From: Ligustrum vulgare
Lineage: Eukaryota > Streptophyta > Magnoliopsida > Lamiales > Oleaceae
Direction of reading: 5' to 3'
Assembly (NCBI GenBank): GCA_963555705.1
Contig: CAUVWQ010000016.1
Coordinates: 16,001 to 80,000, forward strand
DNA: 64,000 nt
Shown here: piece by piece, positions 12,036 to 25,915 of the stretch
Numbering within the stretch: the first letter of the stretch is position 1
Layout: the number at the start of each line of letters is the position of its first letter
Program-made: the position numbers and the translations under genes
Notes under the pieces: generated by a model
Database searches by the model: none
Told to the model about the DNA's origin: nothing
What the model saw: only the letters and a program-made list of their open reading frames with translations

Positions 12036-14016
12036 CTCGAGCTAAGGGTATTGTCCCGAGTTTTCAAATGACAACAAAAAGGAAAATTGACATTTTTGAA
12101 AAATCAATTTGTTGAGGATAATGTTTATTTTGAGTAGGTTGCATGTTATCTTTTGATTTCACTTCCTTGGTTTCTTTACTACTTTCACTTGGAATTTCTA
12201 TCTTTCTCTTAAGAAATGCCAAATTATCTCCATATTTCCACTCAGTAATATGAAAAGTTTTATTTGGACCTAAAATAGAAATCTCCTTTTGGAAAAAGCT
12301 AACTTTAATTTTTGAGCTCCTAACAATCTTTTTAGTATTGGGAGAGTCACCAAGATTTTGAACAACAAAAAAGTCACAACAGATGATCCATGAGACTTTA
12401 AAAAAGAGGATAAATTGGAATAAAACGTTTTCTTGGGCACATAAAATGGTTTTTCCCTCGTACGTAAAGTTTTTGAATCCTTGAAGAGAGAGACTAGGCA
12501 AAATATTCTCTTCAATTCCAAAATATTCACACCAATTTTGAAACCATTTTGGAAAAATATTTTTTCATGATTGAAGGAACAGGATAAACCAGGAATGCAT
12601 AAGATGTCTATGGAAGAAAATATTAGACAAAGCATATTCGTAATCCAAGCATATGAAATTAGAAGAGAATCACCGTTTGAAAGATTCATCATTTTCTCGA
12701 GCTAAGGGTATTGTCCCGAGTTTTCAAATGACAACAAAAAGGAAAATTGACATTTTTGAAAAATCAATTTGTTGAGGATAATGTTTATTTTGAGTAGGTT
12801 GCAGTTATCTTTTGATTTCACTCCCTTTGTTTCTTTACTACTTTCACTTGGAATTTCTATCTTTCTCTTAAGAAATGCCAAATTATCTCCATATTTCCAC
12901 TCAGTAATATGAAAAGTTTCATTTGGACCTAAAATAGAAATCTCCGTTTGGAAAAAGCTAACCTTAATTTTTGAGCTCCTAACAATCTTTTTAGGATTGG
13001 GAGAGTCACCAAGATTTTGAACAACAAAAAAGTCACAGCAGATGATCCATGAGACTTTAAAAAAAGAGGATAAATTGGAATAAAACGTTTTCTTGGGCAC
13101 ATAAAATGGTTTTTCCCTCGTACGTAAAGTTTTTGAATCCTTGAAGAGAGAGACTAGGTTAAATATTCTCTTCAATTCCAAAATATTCACACCAATTTTG
13201 AAACCATTTTGGAAAAGTATTTTTACATGATTGAAGGAACAGGATAAACCAGGAATGCATAAGATGTCTACGGAAGAAAATATTAAACAAAGCATATTCG
13301 TAATCAAAGCATATGAAATTAGAAGAGAAATCACCGTTTGAAAGATTCATCATTTTCTCGAGCTAAGGGTATTGTCCCGAGTTTTCAAATGACAACAAAA
13401 AGGAAAATTGACATTTTTGAAAAATCAATTTGTTGAGGATAATGTTTATTTTGAGTAGGTTGCAGTTATCTTTTGATTTCACTACCTTTGTTTCTTTACT
13501 ACTTTCACTTGGAATTTCTATCTTTCTCTTAAGAAATGCCAAATTATCTCCATATTTCTACTCAGTAATATGAAAAGTTTCATTTGGACCTAAAATAGAA
13601 ATCTCCTTTTGGAAAAAGCTAACGTTAATTTTTGAGCTCCTAACAATCTTTTTAGGATTGGGAGAGTCACCAAGATTTTGAACAACAAAAAAGTCACAGC
13701 AGATGATCCATGAGACTTTAAAAAAAGAGGATAAATTGGAATAAAACGTTTTCTTGGGCACATAAAATGGTTTTTCCCTCGTACGTAAAGTTTTTGAATC
13801 CTTGAAGAGAGAGACTAGGTAAAATATTCTCTTCAATTCCAAAATATTCACACCAATTTTGAAACCATTTTGGAAAAGTATTTTTCATGATTGAAGGAAC
13901 AGGATAAACCAGGAATGCATAAGATGTCTATGGAAGAAAATATTAAACAAAGCATATTCGTAATCCAAGCATATGAAATTAGAAGAGAAATCACCGTTTG
14001 AAAGATTCATCATTTT
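12036..14016. repeat. Monomers M19-M21, M19 and M20 repeating M1 and M2
   Basis: M19 shares with M1 the rare combination GCATGTTATC, TTTTATTTGG, CACAACAG, the A6 run, AATATTTTTTCA and GAGAATCACC. I noticed three differences: TAGTATTGGG, GGCAAAAT and ATTAGAC. M20 matches M2 over most of its length but ends with TCTACGG and ATCAAAG, as M31 and M35 do. M21 has AACGTTAA, CTACCTTTG and a one-base-shorter GTATTTTTCATG. Confidence 0.85.
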
Positions 14017-17000
14017 CTCGAGCTAAGGGTATTGTCCCGAGTTTTCAAATGACAACAAAAAGGAAAATTGACATTTTTGAAAAATCAATTTGTTGAGGAT
14101 AATGTTTATTTTGAGTAGGTTGCAGTTATCTTTTGATTTCACTCCCTTTGTTTCTTTACTACTTTCACTTGGAATTTCTATCTTTCTCTTAAGAAATGCC
14201 AAATTATCTCCATATTTCTACTCAGTAATATGAAAAGTTTCATTTGGACCTAAAATAGAAATCTCCTTTTGGAAAAAGCTAACTTTAATTTTTGAGCTCC
14301 TAACAATCTTTTTAGGATTGGGAGAGTCACCAAGATTTTGAACAACAAAAAAGTCACAGCAGATGATCCATGAGACTTTAAAAAAAGAGGATAAATTGGA
14401 ATAAAACGTTTTCTTGGGCACATAAAATGGTTTTTCCCTCGTACGTAATGTTTTTGAATCCTTGAAGAGAGAGACTAGGTTAAATATTCTCTTCAATTCC
14501 AAAATATTCACACCAATTTTGAAACCATTTTGGAAAAGTATTTTTACATGATTGAAGGAACAGGATAAACCAGGAATGCATAAGATGTCTATGGAAGAAA
14601 ATATTAAACAAAGCATATTCGTAATCCAAGCATATGAAATTAGAAGAGAAATCACCGTTTGAAAGATTCATCATTTTCTCGAGCTAAGGGTATTGTCCCG
14701 AGTTTTCAAATGACAACAAAAAGGAAAATTGACATTTTTGAAAAATCAATTTGTTGAGGATAATGTTTATTTTGAGTAGGTTGCAGTTATCTTTTGATTT
14801 CACTCCCTTTGTTTCTTTACTACTTTCACTTGGAATTTCTATCTTTCTCTTAAGAAATGCCAAATTATCTCCATATTTCTACTCAGTAATATGAAAAGTT
14901 TCATTTGGACCTAAAATAGAAATCTCCTTTTGGAAAAAGCTAACTTTAATTTTTGAGCTCCTAACAATCTTTTTAGGATTGGGAGAGTCACCAAGATTTT
15001 GAACAACAAAAAAGTCACAGCAGATGATCCATGAGACTTTAAAAAAAGAGGATAAATTGGAATAAAACGTTTTCTTGGGCACATAAAATGGTTTTTCCCT
15101 CGTACGTAAAGTTTTTGAATCCTTGAAGAGAGAGACTAGGTAAAATATTCTCTTCAATTCCAAAATACTCACACCAATTTTGAAACCATTTTGGAAAACT
15201 ATTTTTTCATGATTGAAGGAACAGGATAAACCAGAAATGCATAAGATGTCTATGGAAGAAAATATTAAACAAAGCATATCCGTAATCCAAGCATATGAAA
15301 TTAGAAGAGAAATCACCTTTTGAAAGATTCATCATTTTCTCGAGCTAAGGGTATTGTCCCGAGTTTTCAAATGACAACAAAAAGGAAAATTGACATTTTT
15401 GAAAAATCAATTTGTTGAGGATAATGTTTATTTTGAGTAGGTTGCAGTTATCTTTTGATTTCACTCCCTTTGTTTCTTTACTACTTTCACTTGGAATTTC
15501 TATCTTTCTCTTAAGAAATGCCAAATTATCTCCATATTTCCACTCAGTAATATGAAAAGTTTCATTTGGACGTAAAATAGAAATCTCCTTTTGGAAAAAG
15601 CTAACTTTAATTTTTGAGCTCCTAACAATCTTTTTAGGATTGGGAGAGTCACCAAGATTTTGAACAACAAAAAAGTCACAGCAGATGATCCATGAGACTT
15701 TAAAAAAAGAGGATAAATTGGAATAAAACGTTTTCTTGGGCACATAAAATGGTTTTTCCCTCGTACGTAAAGTTTTTGAATCCTTGAAGAGAGAGACTAG
15801 GTAAAATATTCTCTTCAATTCCAAAATATTCACACCAATTTTGAAACCATTTTGGAAAAGTATTTTTCATGATTGAAGGAACAGGATAAACCAGGAATGC
15901 ATAAGATGTCTATGGAAGAAAATATTAAACAAAGCATATTCGTAATCCAAGCATATGAAATTAGAAGAGAAATCACCGTTTGAAAGATTCATCATTTTCT
16001 CGAGCTAAGGGTATTGTCCCGAGTTTTCAAATGACAACAAAAAGGAAAATTGACATTTTTGAAAAATCAATTTGTTGAGGATAATGTTTATTTTGAGTAG
16101 GTTGCAGTTATCTTTTGATTTCACTCCCTTTGTTTCTTTACTACTTTCACTTGGAATTTCTATCTTTCTCTTAAGAAATGCCAAATTATCTCCATATTTC
16201 TACTCAGTAATATGAAAAGTTTCATTTGGACCTAAAATAGAAATCTCCTTTTGGAAAAAGCTAACTTTAATTTTTGAGCTCCTAACAATCTTTTTAGGAT
16301 TGGGAGAGTCACCAAGATTTTGAACAACAAAAAAGTCACAGCAGATGATCCATGAGACTTTAAAAAAAGAGGATAAATTGGAATAAAACGTTTTCTTGGG
16401 CACATAAAATGGTTTTTCCCTCGTACGTAATGTTTTTGAATCCTTGAAGAGAGAGACTAGGTTAAATATTCTCTTCAATTCCAAAATATTCACACCAATT
16501 TTGAAACCATTTTGGAAAAGTATTTTTACATGATTGAAGGAACAGGATAAACCAGGAATGCATAAGATGTCTATGGAAGAAAATATTAAACAAAGCATAT
16601 TCGTAATCCAAGCATATGAAATTAGAAGAGAAATCACCGTTTGAAAGATTCATCATTTTCTCGAGCTAAGGGTATTGTCCCGAGTTTTCAAATGACAACA
16701 AAAAGGAAAATTGACATTTTTGAAAAATCAATTTGTTGAGGATAATGTTTATTTTGAGTAGGTTGCAGTTATCTTTTGATTTCACTCCCTTTGTTTCTTT
16801 ACTACTTTCACTTGGAATTTCTATCTTTCTCTTAAGAAATGCCAAATTATCTCCATATTTCTACTCAGTAATATGAAAAGTTTCATTTGGACCTAAAATA
16901 GAAATCTCCTTTTGGAAAAAGCTAACTTTAATTTTTGAGCTCCTAACAATCTTTTTAGGATTGGGAGAGTCACCAAGATTTTGAACAACAAAAAAGTCAC

Positions 17001-19964
17001 AGCAGATGATCCATGAGACTTTAAAAAAAGAGGATAAATTGGAATAAAACGTTTTCTTGGGCACATAAAATGGTTTTTCCCTCGTACGTAAAGTTTTTGA
17101 ATCCTTGAAGAGAGAGACTAGGTAAAATATTCTCTTCAATTCCAAAATACTCACACCAATTTTGAAACCATTTTGGAAAACTATTTTTTCATGATTGAAG
17201 GAACAGGATAAACCAGAAATGCATAAGATGTCTATGGAAGAAAATATTAAACAAAGCATATCCGTAATCCAAGCATATGAAATTAGAAGAGAAATCACCT
17301 TTTGAAAGATTCATCATTTTCTCGAGCTAAGGGTATTGTCCCGAGTTTTCAAATGACAACAAAAAGGAAAATTGACATTTTTGAAAAATCAATTTGTTGA
17401 GGATAATGTTTATTTTGAGTAGGTTGCAGTTATCTTTTGATTTCACTCCCTTTGTTTCTTTACTACTTTCACTTGGAATTTCTATCTTTCTCTTAAGAAA
17501 TGCCAAATTATCTCCATATTTCCACTCAGTAATATGAAAAGTTTCATTTGGACGTAAAATAGAAATCTCCTTTTGGAAAAAGCTAACTTTAATTTTTGAG
17601 CTCCTAACAATCTTTTTAGGATTGGGAGAGTCACCAAGATTTTGAACAACAAAAAAGTCACAGCAGATGATCCATGAGACTTTAAAAAAAGAGGATAAAT
17701 TGGAATAAAACGTTTTCTTGGGCACATAAAATGGTTTTTCCCTCGTACGTAAAGTTTTTGAATCCTTGAAGAGAGAGACTAGGTAAAATATTCTCTTCAA
17801 TTCCAAAATACTCACACCAATTTTGAAACCATTTTGGAAAACTATTTTTTCATGATTGAAGGAACAGGATAAACCAGAAATGCATAAGATGTCTATGGAA
17901 GAAAATATTAAACAAAGCATATCCGTAATCCAAGCATATGAAATTAGAAGAGAAATCACCTTTTGAAAGATTCATCATTTTCTCGAGCTAAGGGTATTGT
18001 CCCGAGTTTTCAAATGACAACAAAAAGGAAAATTGACATTTTTGAAAAATCAATTTGTTGAGGATAATGTTTATTTTGAGTAGGTTGCAGTTATCTTTTG
18101 ATTTCACTCCCTTTGTTTCTTTACTACTTTCACTTGGAATTTCTATCTTTCTCTTAAGAAATGCCAAATTATCTCCATATTTCCACTAAGTAATATGAAA
18201 AGTTTCATTTGGACGTAAAATAGAAATCTCCTTTTGGAAAAAGCTAACTTTAATTTTTGAGCTCCTAACAATCTTTTTAGGATTGGGAGAGTCACCAAGA
18301 TTTTGAACAACAAAAAAGTCACAGCAGATGATCCATGAGACTTTAAAAAAAGAGGATAAATTGGAATAAAACGTTTTCTTGGGCACATAAAATGGTTTTT
18401 CCCTCGTACGTAATGTTTTTGAATCCTTGAAGAGAGAGACTAGGTTAAATATTCTCTTCAATTCCAAAATATTCACACCAATTTTGAAACCATTTTGGAA
18501 AAGTATTTTTACATGATTGAAGGAACAGGATAAACCAGGAATGCATAAGATGTCTATGGAAGAAAATATTAAACAAAGCATATTCGTAATCCAAGCATAT
18601 GAAATTAGAAGAGAAATCACCGTTTGAAAGATTCATCATTTTCTCGAGCTAAGGGTATTGTCCCGAGTTTTCAAATGACAACAAAAAGGAAAATTGACAT
18701 TTTTGAAAAATCAATTTGTTGAGGATAATGTTTATTTTGAGTAGGTTGCAGTTATCTTTTGATTTCACTTCCTTGGTTTCTTTACTACTTTCACTTGGAA
18801 TTTCTATCTTTCTCTTAAGAAATGCCAAATTATCTCCATATTTCTACTCAGTAATATGAAAAGTTTCATTTGGACCTAAAATAGAAATCTCCTTTTGGAA
18901 AAAGCTAACTTTAATTTTTGAGCTCCTAACAATCTTTTTAGGATTGGGAGAGTCACCAAGATTTTGAACAACAAAAAAGTCACAGCAGATGATCCATGAG
19001 ACTTTAAAAAAAGAGGATAAATTGGAATAAAACGTTTTCTTGGGCACATAAAATGGTTTTTCCCTCGTACGTAAAGTTTTTGAATCCTTGAAGAGAGAGA
19101 CTAGGTAAAATATTCTCTTCAATTCCAAAATACTCACACCAATTTTGAAACCATTTTGGAAAACTATTTTTTCATGATTGAAGGAACAGGATAAACCAGA
19201 AATGCATAAGATGTCTATGGAAGAAAATATTAAACAAAGCATATCCGTAATCCAAGCATATGAAATTAGAAGAGAAATCACCTTTTGAAAGATTCATCAT
19301 TTTCTCGAGCTAAGGGTATTGTCCCGAGTTTTCAAATGACAACAAAAAGGAAAATTGACATTTTTGAAAAATCAATTTGTTGAGGATAATGTTTATTTTG
19401 AGTAGGTTGCAGTTATCTTTTGATTTCACTCCCTTTGTTTCTTTACTACTTTCACTTGGAATTTCTATCTTTCTCTTAAGAAATGCCAAATTATCTCCAT
19501 ATTTCCACTCAGTAATATGAAAAGTTTCATTTGGACGTAAAATAGAAATCTCCTTTTGGAAAAAGCTAACTTTAATTTTTGAGCTCCTAACAATCTTTTT
19601 AGGATTGGGAGAGTCACCAAGATTTTGAACAACAAAAAAGTCACAGCAGATGATCCATGAGACTTTAAAAAAAGAGGATAAATTGGAATAAAACGTTTTC
19701 TTGGGCACATAAAATGGTTTTTCCCTCGTACGTAATGTTTTTGAATCCTTGAAGAGAGAGACTAGGTTAAATATTCTCTTCAATTCCAAAATATTCACAC
19801 CAATTTTGAAACCATTTTGGAAAAGTATTTTTACATGATTGAAGGAACAGGATAAACCAGGAATGCATAAGATGTCTATGGAAGAAAATATTAAACAAAG
19901 CATATTCGTAATCCAAGCATATGAAATTAGAAGAGAAATCACCGTTTGAAAGATTCATCATTTT
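14017..19964. repeat. Trimeric higher-order repeat, three units (M22-M30)
   Basis: Units are 14017-15998, 15999-17981 and 17982-19964 (1982, 1983 and 1983 bp). The first monomer of each carries CGTAATG. The second carries AATACTCAC, CCAGAAATGC, ATATCCG and CACCTTTTG. The third carries GGACGTAAAAT. M27 combines the left part of the third type with the right part of the second; M28 and M30 combine the left part of the third type with the right part of the first. The trimer was therefore reshuffled by exchange inside monomers. Confidence 0.85.
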
Positions 19965-22900
19965 CTCGAGCTAAGGGTATTGTCCCGAGTTTTCAAATGA
20001 CAACAAAAAGGAAAATTGACATTTTTGAAAAATCAATTTGTTGAGGATAATGTTTATTTTGAGTAGGTTGCAGTTATCTTTTGATTTCACTCCCTTTGTT
20101 TCTTTACTACTTTCACTTGGAATTTCTATCTTTCTCTTAAGAAATGCCAAATTATCTCCATATTTCTACTCAGTAATATGAAAAGTTTCATTTGGACCTA
20201 AAATAGAAATCTCCTTTTGGAGAAAGCTAACTTTAATTTTTGAGCTCCTAACAATCTTTTTAGGATTGGGAGAGTCACCAAGATTTTGAACAACAAAAAA
20301 GTCACAGCAGATGATCCATGAGACTTTAAAAAAAGAGGATAAATTGGAATAAAATGTTTTCTTGGGCACATAAAATGGTTTTTCCCTCGTACGTAAAGTT
20401 TTTGAATCCTTGAAGAGAGAGACTAGGTTAAATATTCTCTTCAATTCCAAAATATTCACACCAATTTTGAAACCATTTTGGAAAAGTATTTTTACATGAT
20501 TGAAGGAACAGGATAAACCAGGAATGCATAAGATGTCTACGGAAGAAAATATTAAACAAAGCATATTCGTAATCAAAGCATATGAAATTAGAAGAGAAAT
20601 CACCGTTTGAAAGATTCATCATTTTCTCGAGCTAAGGGTATTGTCCCGAGTTTTCAAATGACAACAAAAAGGAAAATTGACATTTTTGAAAAATCAATTT
20701 GTTGAGGATAATGTTTATTTTGAGTAGGTTGCATGTTATCTTTTGATTTCACTTCCTTGGTTTCTTTACTACTTTCACTTCGAATTTCTATCTTTCTCTT
20801 AAGAAATGCCAAATTATCTCCATATTTCCACTCAGTAATATGAAAAGTTTCATTTGGACCTAAAATAGAAATCTCCGTTTGGAAAAAGCTAACCTTAATT
20901 TTTGAGCTCCTAACAATCTTTTTAGGATTGGGAGAGTCACCAAGATTTTGAACAACAAAAAAGTCACAGCAGATGATCCATGAGACTTTAAAAAAAGAGG
21001 ATAAATTGGAATAAAACGTTTTCTTGGGCACATAAAATGGTTTTTCCCTCGTACGTAATGTTTTTGAATCCTTGAAGAGAGAGACTAGGTTAAATATTCT
21101 CTTCAATTCCAAAATATTCACACCAATTTTGAAACCATTTTGGAAAAGTATTTTTACATGATTGAAGGAACAGGATAAACCAGGAATGCATAAGATGTCT
21201 ATGGAAGAAAATATTAAACAAAGCATATTCGTAATCCAAGCATATGAAATTAGAAGAGAAATCACCGTTTGAAAGATTCATCATTTTCTCGAGCTAAGGG
21301 TATTGTCCCGAGTTTTCAAATGACAACAAAAAGGAAAATTGACATTTTTGAAAAATCAATTTGTTGAGGATAATGTTTATTTTGAGTAGGTTGCAGTTAT
21401 CTTTTGATTTCACTTCCTTGGTTTCTTTACTACTTTCACTTGGAATTTCTATCTTTCTCTTAAGAAATGCCAAATTATCTCCATATTTCTACTCAGTAAT
21501 ATGAAAAGTTTCATTTGGACCTAAAATAGAAATCTCCTTTTGGAAAAAGCTAACTTTAATTTTTGAGCTCCTAACAATCTTTTTAGGATTGGGAGAGTCA
21601 CCAAGATTTTGAACAACAAAAAAGTCACAGCAGATGATCCATGAGACTTTAAAAAAAGAGGATAAATTGGAATAAAACGTTTTCTTGGGCACATAAAATG
21701 GTTTTTCCCTCGTACGTAAAGTTTTTGAATCCTTGAAGAGAGAGACTAGGTAAAATATTCTCTTCAATTCCAAAATACTCACACCAATTTTGAAACCATT
21801 TTGGAAAACTATTTTTTCATGATTGAAGGAACAGGATAAACCAGAAATGCATAAGATGTCTATGGAAGAAAATATTAAACAAAGCATATCCGTAATCCAA
21901 GCATATGAAATTAGAAGAGAAATCACCTTTTGAAAGATTCATCATTTTCTCGAGCTAAGGGTATTGTCCCGAGTTTTCAAATGACAACAAAAAGGAAAAT
22001 TGACATTTTTGAAAAATCAATTTGTTGAGGATAATGTTTATTTTGAGTAGGTTGCAGTTATCTTTTGATTTCACTCCCTTTGTTTCTTTACTACTTTCAC
22101 TTGGAATTTCTATCTTTCTCTTAAGAAATGCCAAATTATCTCCATATTTCCACTCAGTAATATGAAAAGTTTCATTTGGACGTAAAATAGAAATCTCCTT
22201 TTGGAAAAAGCTAACTTTAATTTTTGAGCTCCTAACAATCTTTTTAGGATTGGGAGAGTCACCAAGATTTTGAACAACAAAAAAGTCACAGCAGATGATC
22301 CATGAGACTTTAAAAAAAGAGGATAAATTGGAATAAAACGTTTTCTTGGGCACATAAAATGGTTTTTCCCTCGTACGTAATGTTTTTGAATCCTTGAAGA
22401 GAGAGACTAGGTTAAATATTCTCTTCAATTCCAAAATATTCACACCAATTTTGAAACCATTTTGGAAAAGTATTTTTACATGATTGAAGGAACAGGATAA
22501 ACCAGGAATGCATAAGATGTCTATGGAAGAAAATATTAAACAAAGCATATTCGTAATCCAAGCATATGAAATTAGAAGAGAAATCACCGTTTGAAAGATT
22601 CATCATTTTCTCGAGCTAAGGGTATTGTCCCGAGTTTTCAAATGACAACAAAAAGGAAAATTGACATTTTTGAAAAATCAATTTGTTGAGGATAATGTTT
22701 ATTTTGAGTAGGTTGCAGTTATCTTTTGATTTCACTCCCTTTGTTTCTTTACTACTTTCACTTGGAATTTCTATCTTTCTCTTAAGAAATGCCAAATTAT
22801 CTCCATATTTCTACTCAGTAATATGAAAAGTTTCATTTGGACCTAAAATAGAAATCTCCTTTTGGAGAAAGCTAACTTTAATTTTTGAGCTCCTAACAAT

Positions 22901-25900
22901 CTTTTTAGGATTGGGAGAGTCACCAAGATTTTGAACAACAAAAAAGTCACAGCAGATGATCCATGAGACTTTAAAAAAAGAGGATAAATTGGAATAAAAT
23001 GTTTTCTTGGGCACATAAAATGGTTTTTCCCTCGTACGTAAAGTTTTTGAATCCTTGAAGAGAGAGACTAGGTTAAATATTCTCTTCAATTCCAAAATAT
23101 TCACACCAATTTTGAAACCATTTTGGAAAAGTATTTTTACATGATTGAAGGAACAGGATAAACCAGGAATGCATAAGATGTCTACGGAAGAAAATATTAA
23201 ACAAAGCATATTCGTAATCAAAGCATATGAAATTAGAAGAGAAATCACCGTTTGAAAGATTCATCATTTTCTCGAGCTAAGGGTATTGTCCCGAGTTTTC
23301 AAATGACAACAAAAAGGAAAATTGACATTTTTGAAAAATCAATTTGTTGAGGATAATGTTTATTTTGAGTAGGTTGCATGTTATCTTTTGATTTCACTTC
23401 CTTGGTTTCTTTACTACTTTCACTTCGAATTTCTATCTTTCTCTTAAGAAATGCCAAATTATCTCCATATTTCCACTCAGTAATATGAAAAGTTTCATTT
23501 GGACCTAAAATAGAAATCTCCGTTTGGAAAAAGCTAACCTTAATTTTTGAGCTCCTAACAATCTTTTTAGGATTGGGAGAGTCACCAAGATTTTGAACAA
23601 CAAAAAAGTCACAGCAGATGATCCATGAGACTTTAAAAAAAGAGGATAAATTGGAATAAAACCTTTTCTTGGGCACATAAAATGGTTTTTCCCTCGTACG
23701 TAAAGTTTTTGAATCCTTGAAGAGAGAGACTAGGTTAAATATTCTCTTCAATTCCAAAATATTCACACCAATTTTGAAACCATTTTGGAAAAGTATTTTT
23801 ACATGATTGAAGGAACAGGATAAACCAGGAATGCATAAGATGTCTATGGAAGAAAATATTAAACAAAGCATATTCGTAATCCAAGCATATGAAATTAGAA
23901 GAGAAATCACCGTTTGAAAGATTCATCATTTTCTCGAGCTAAGGGTATTGTCCCGAGTTTTCAAATGACAACAAAAAGGAAAATTGACATTTTTGAAAAA
24001 TCAATTTGTTGAGGATAATGTTTATTTTGAGTAGGTTGCAGTTATCTTTTGATTTCACACCCTTTGTTTCTTTACTACTTTCACTTGGAATTTCTATCTT
24101 TCTCTTAAGAAATGCCAAATTATCTCCATATTTCTACTCAGTAATATGAAAAGTTTCATTTGGACCTAAAATAGAAATCTCCTTTTGGAAAAAGCTAACT
24201 TTAATTTTTGAGCTCCTAACAATCTTTTTAGGATTGGGAGAGTCACCAAGATTTTGAACAACAAAAAAGTCACAGCAGATGATCCATGAGACTTTAAAAA
24301 AAGAGGATAAATTGGAATAAAACGTTTTCTTGGGCACATAAAATGGTTTTTCCCTCGTACGTAAAGTTTTTGAATCCTTGAAGAGAGAGACTAGGTAAAA
24401 TATTCTCTTCAATTCCAAAATACTCACACCAATTTTGAAACCATTTTGGAAAACTATTTTTTCATGATTGAAGGAACAGGATAAACCAGAAATGCATAAG
24501 ATGTCTATGGAAGAAAATATTAAACAAAGCATATCCGTAATCCAAGCATATGAAATTAGAAGAGAAATCACCTTTTGAAAGATTCATCATTTTCTCGAGC
24601 TAAGGGTATTGTCCCGAGTTTTCAAATGACAACAAAAAGGAAAATTGACATTTTTGAAAAATCAATTTGTTGAGGATAATGTTTATTTTGAGTAGGTTGC
24701 AGTTATCTTTTGATTTCACTCCCTTTGTTTCTTTACTACTTTCACTTGGAATTTCTATCTTTCTCTTAAGAAATGCCAAATTATCTCCATATTTCCACTC
24801 AGTAATATGAAAAGTTTCATTTGGACCTAAAATAGAAATCTCCTTTTGGAAAAAGCTAACTTTAATTTTTGAGCTCCTAACAATCTTTTTAGGATTGGGA
24901 GAGTAACCAAGATTTTGAACAACAAAAAAGTCACAGCAGATGATCCATGAGACTTTAAAAAAAGAGGATAAATTGGAATAAAACGTTTTCTTGGGCACAT
25001 AAAATGGTTTTTCCCTCGTACGTAATGTTTTTGAATCCTTGAAGAGAGAGACTAGGTTAAATATTCTCTTCAATTCCAAAATATTCACACCAATTTTGAA
25101 ACCATTTTGGAAAAGTATTTTTACATGATTGAAGGAACAGGATAAACCAGGAATGCATAAGATGTCTATGGAAGAAAATATTAAACAAAGCATATTCGTA
25201 ATCCAAGCATATGAAATTAGAAGAGAAATCACCGTTTGAAAGATTCATCATTTTCTCGAGCTAAGGGTATTGTCCCGAGTTTTCAAATGACAACAAAAAG
25301 GAAAATTGACATTTTTGAAAAATCAATTTGTTGAGGATAATGTTTATTTTGAGTAGGTTGCAGTTATCTTTTGATTTCACTCCCTTTGTTTCTTTACTAC
25401 TTTCACTTGGAATTTCTATCTTTCTCTTAAGAAATGCCAAATTATCTCCATATTTCTACTCAGTAATATGAAAAGTTTCATTTGGACCTAAAATAGAAAT
25501 CTCCTTTTGGAGAAAGCTAACTTTAATTTTTGAGCTCCTAACAATCTTTTTAGGATTGGGAGAGTCACCAAGATTTTGAACAACAAAAAAGTCACAGCAG
25601 ATGATCCATGAGACTTTAAAAAAAGAGGATAAATTGGAATAAAACGTTTTCTTGGGCACATAAAATGGTTTTTCCCTCGTACGTAATGTTTTTGAATCCT
25701 TGAAGAGAGAGACTAGGTTAAATATTCTCTTCAATTCCAAAATATTCACACCAATTTTGAAACCATTTTGGAAAAGTATTTTTACATGATTGAAGGAACA
25801 GGATAAACCAGGAATGCATAAGATGTCTATGGAAGAAAATATTAAACAAAGCATATTCGTAATCCAAGCATATGAAATTAGAAGAGAAATCACCGTTTGA

Positions 25901-25915
25901 AAGATTCATCATTTT
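18643..25915. repeat. Tetrameric higher-order repeat, 2.75 units (M29-M39)
   Basis: Units start at 18643, 21288 and 23933, exactly 2645 bp apart. Monomer 1 carries AATACTCAC, CCAGAAATGC and CACCTTTTG (M29, M33, M37). Monomer 2 carries CCACTCAG with CGTAATG (M30, M34, M38). Monomer 3 carries TTGGAGAAAG (M31, M35, M39). Monomer 4 carries GCATGTTATC and CTTCGAATT (M32, M36). The third unit lacks monomer 4. Its M38 has reverted to GGACCTAAAAT and gained GAGTAACC. The block overlaps the trimer through M29 and M30, which suggests the tetramer was built from a trimer end plus two added monomers. Confidence 0.88.
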
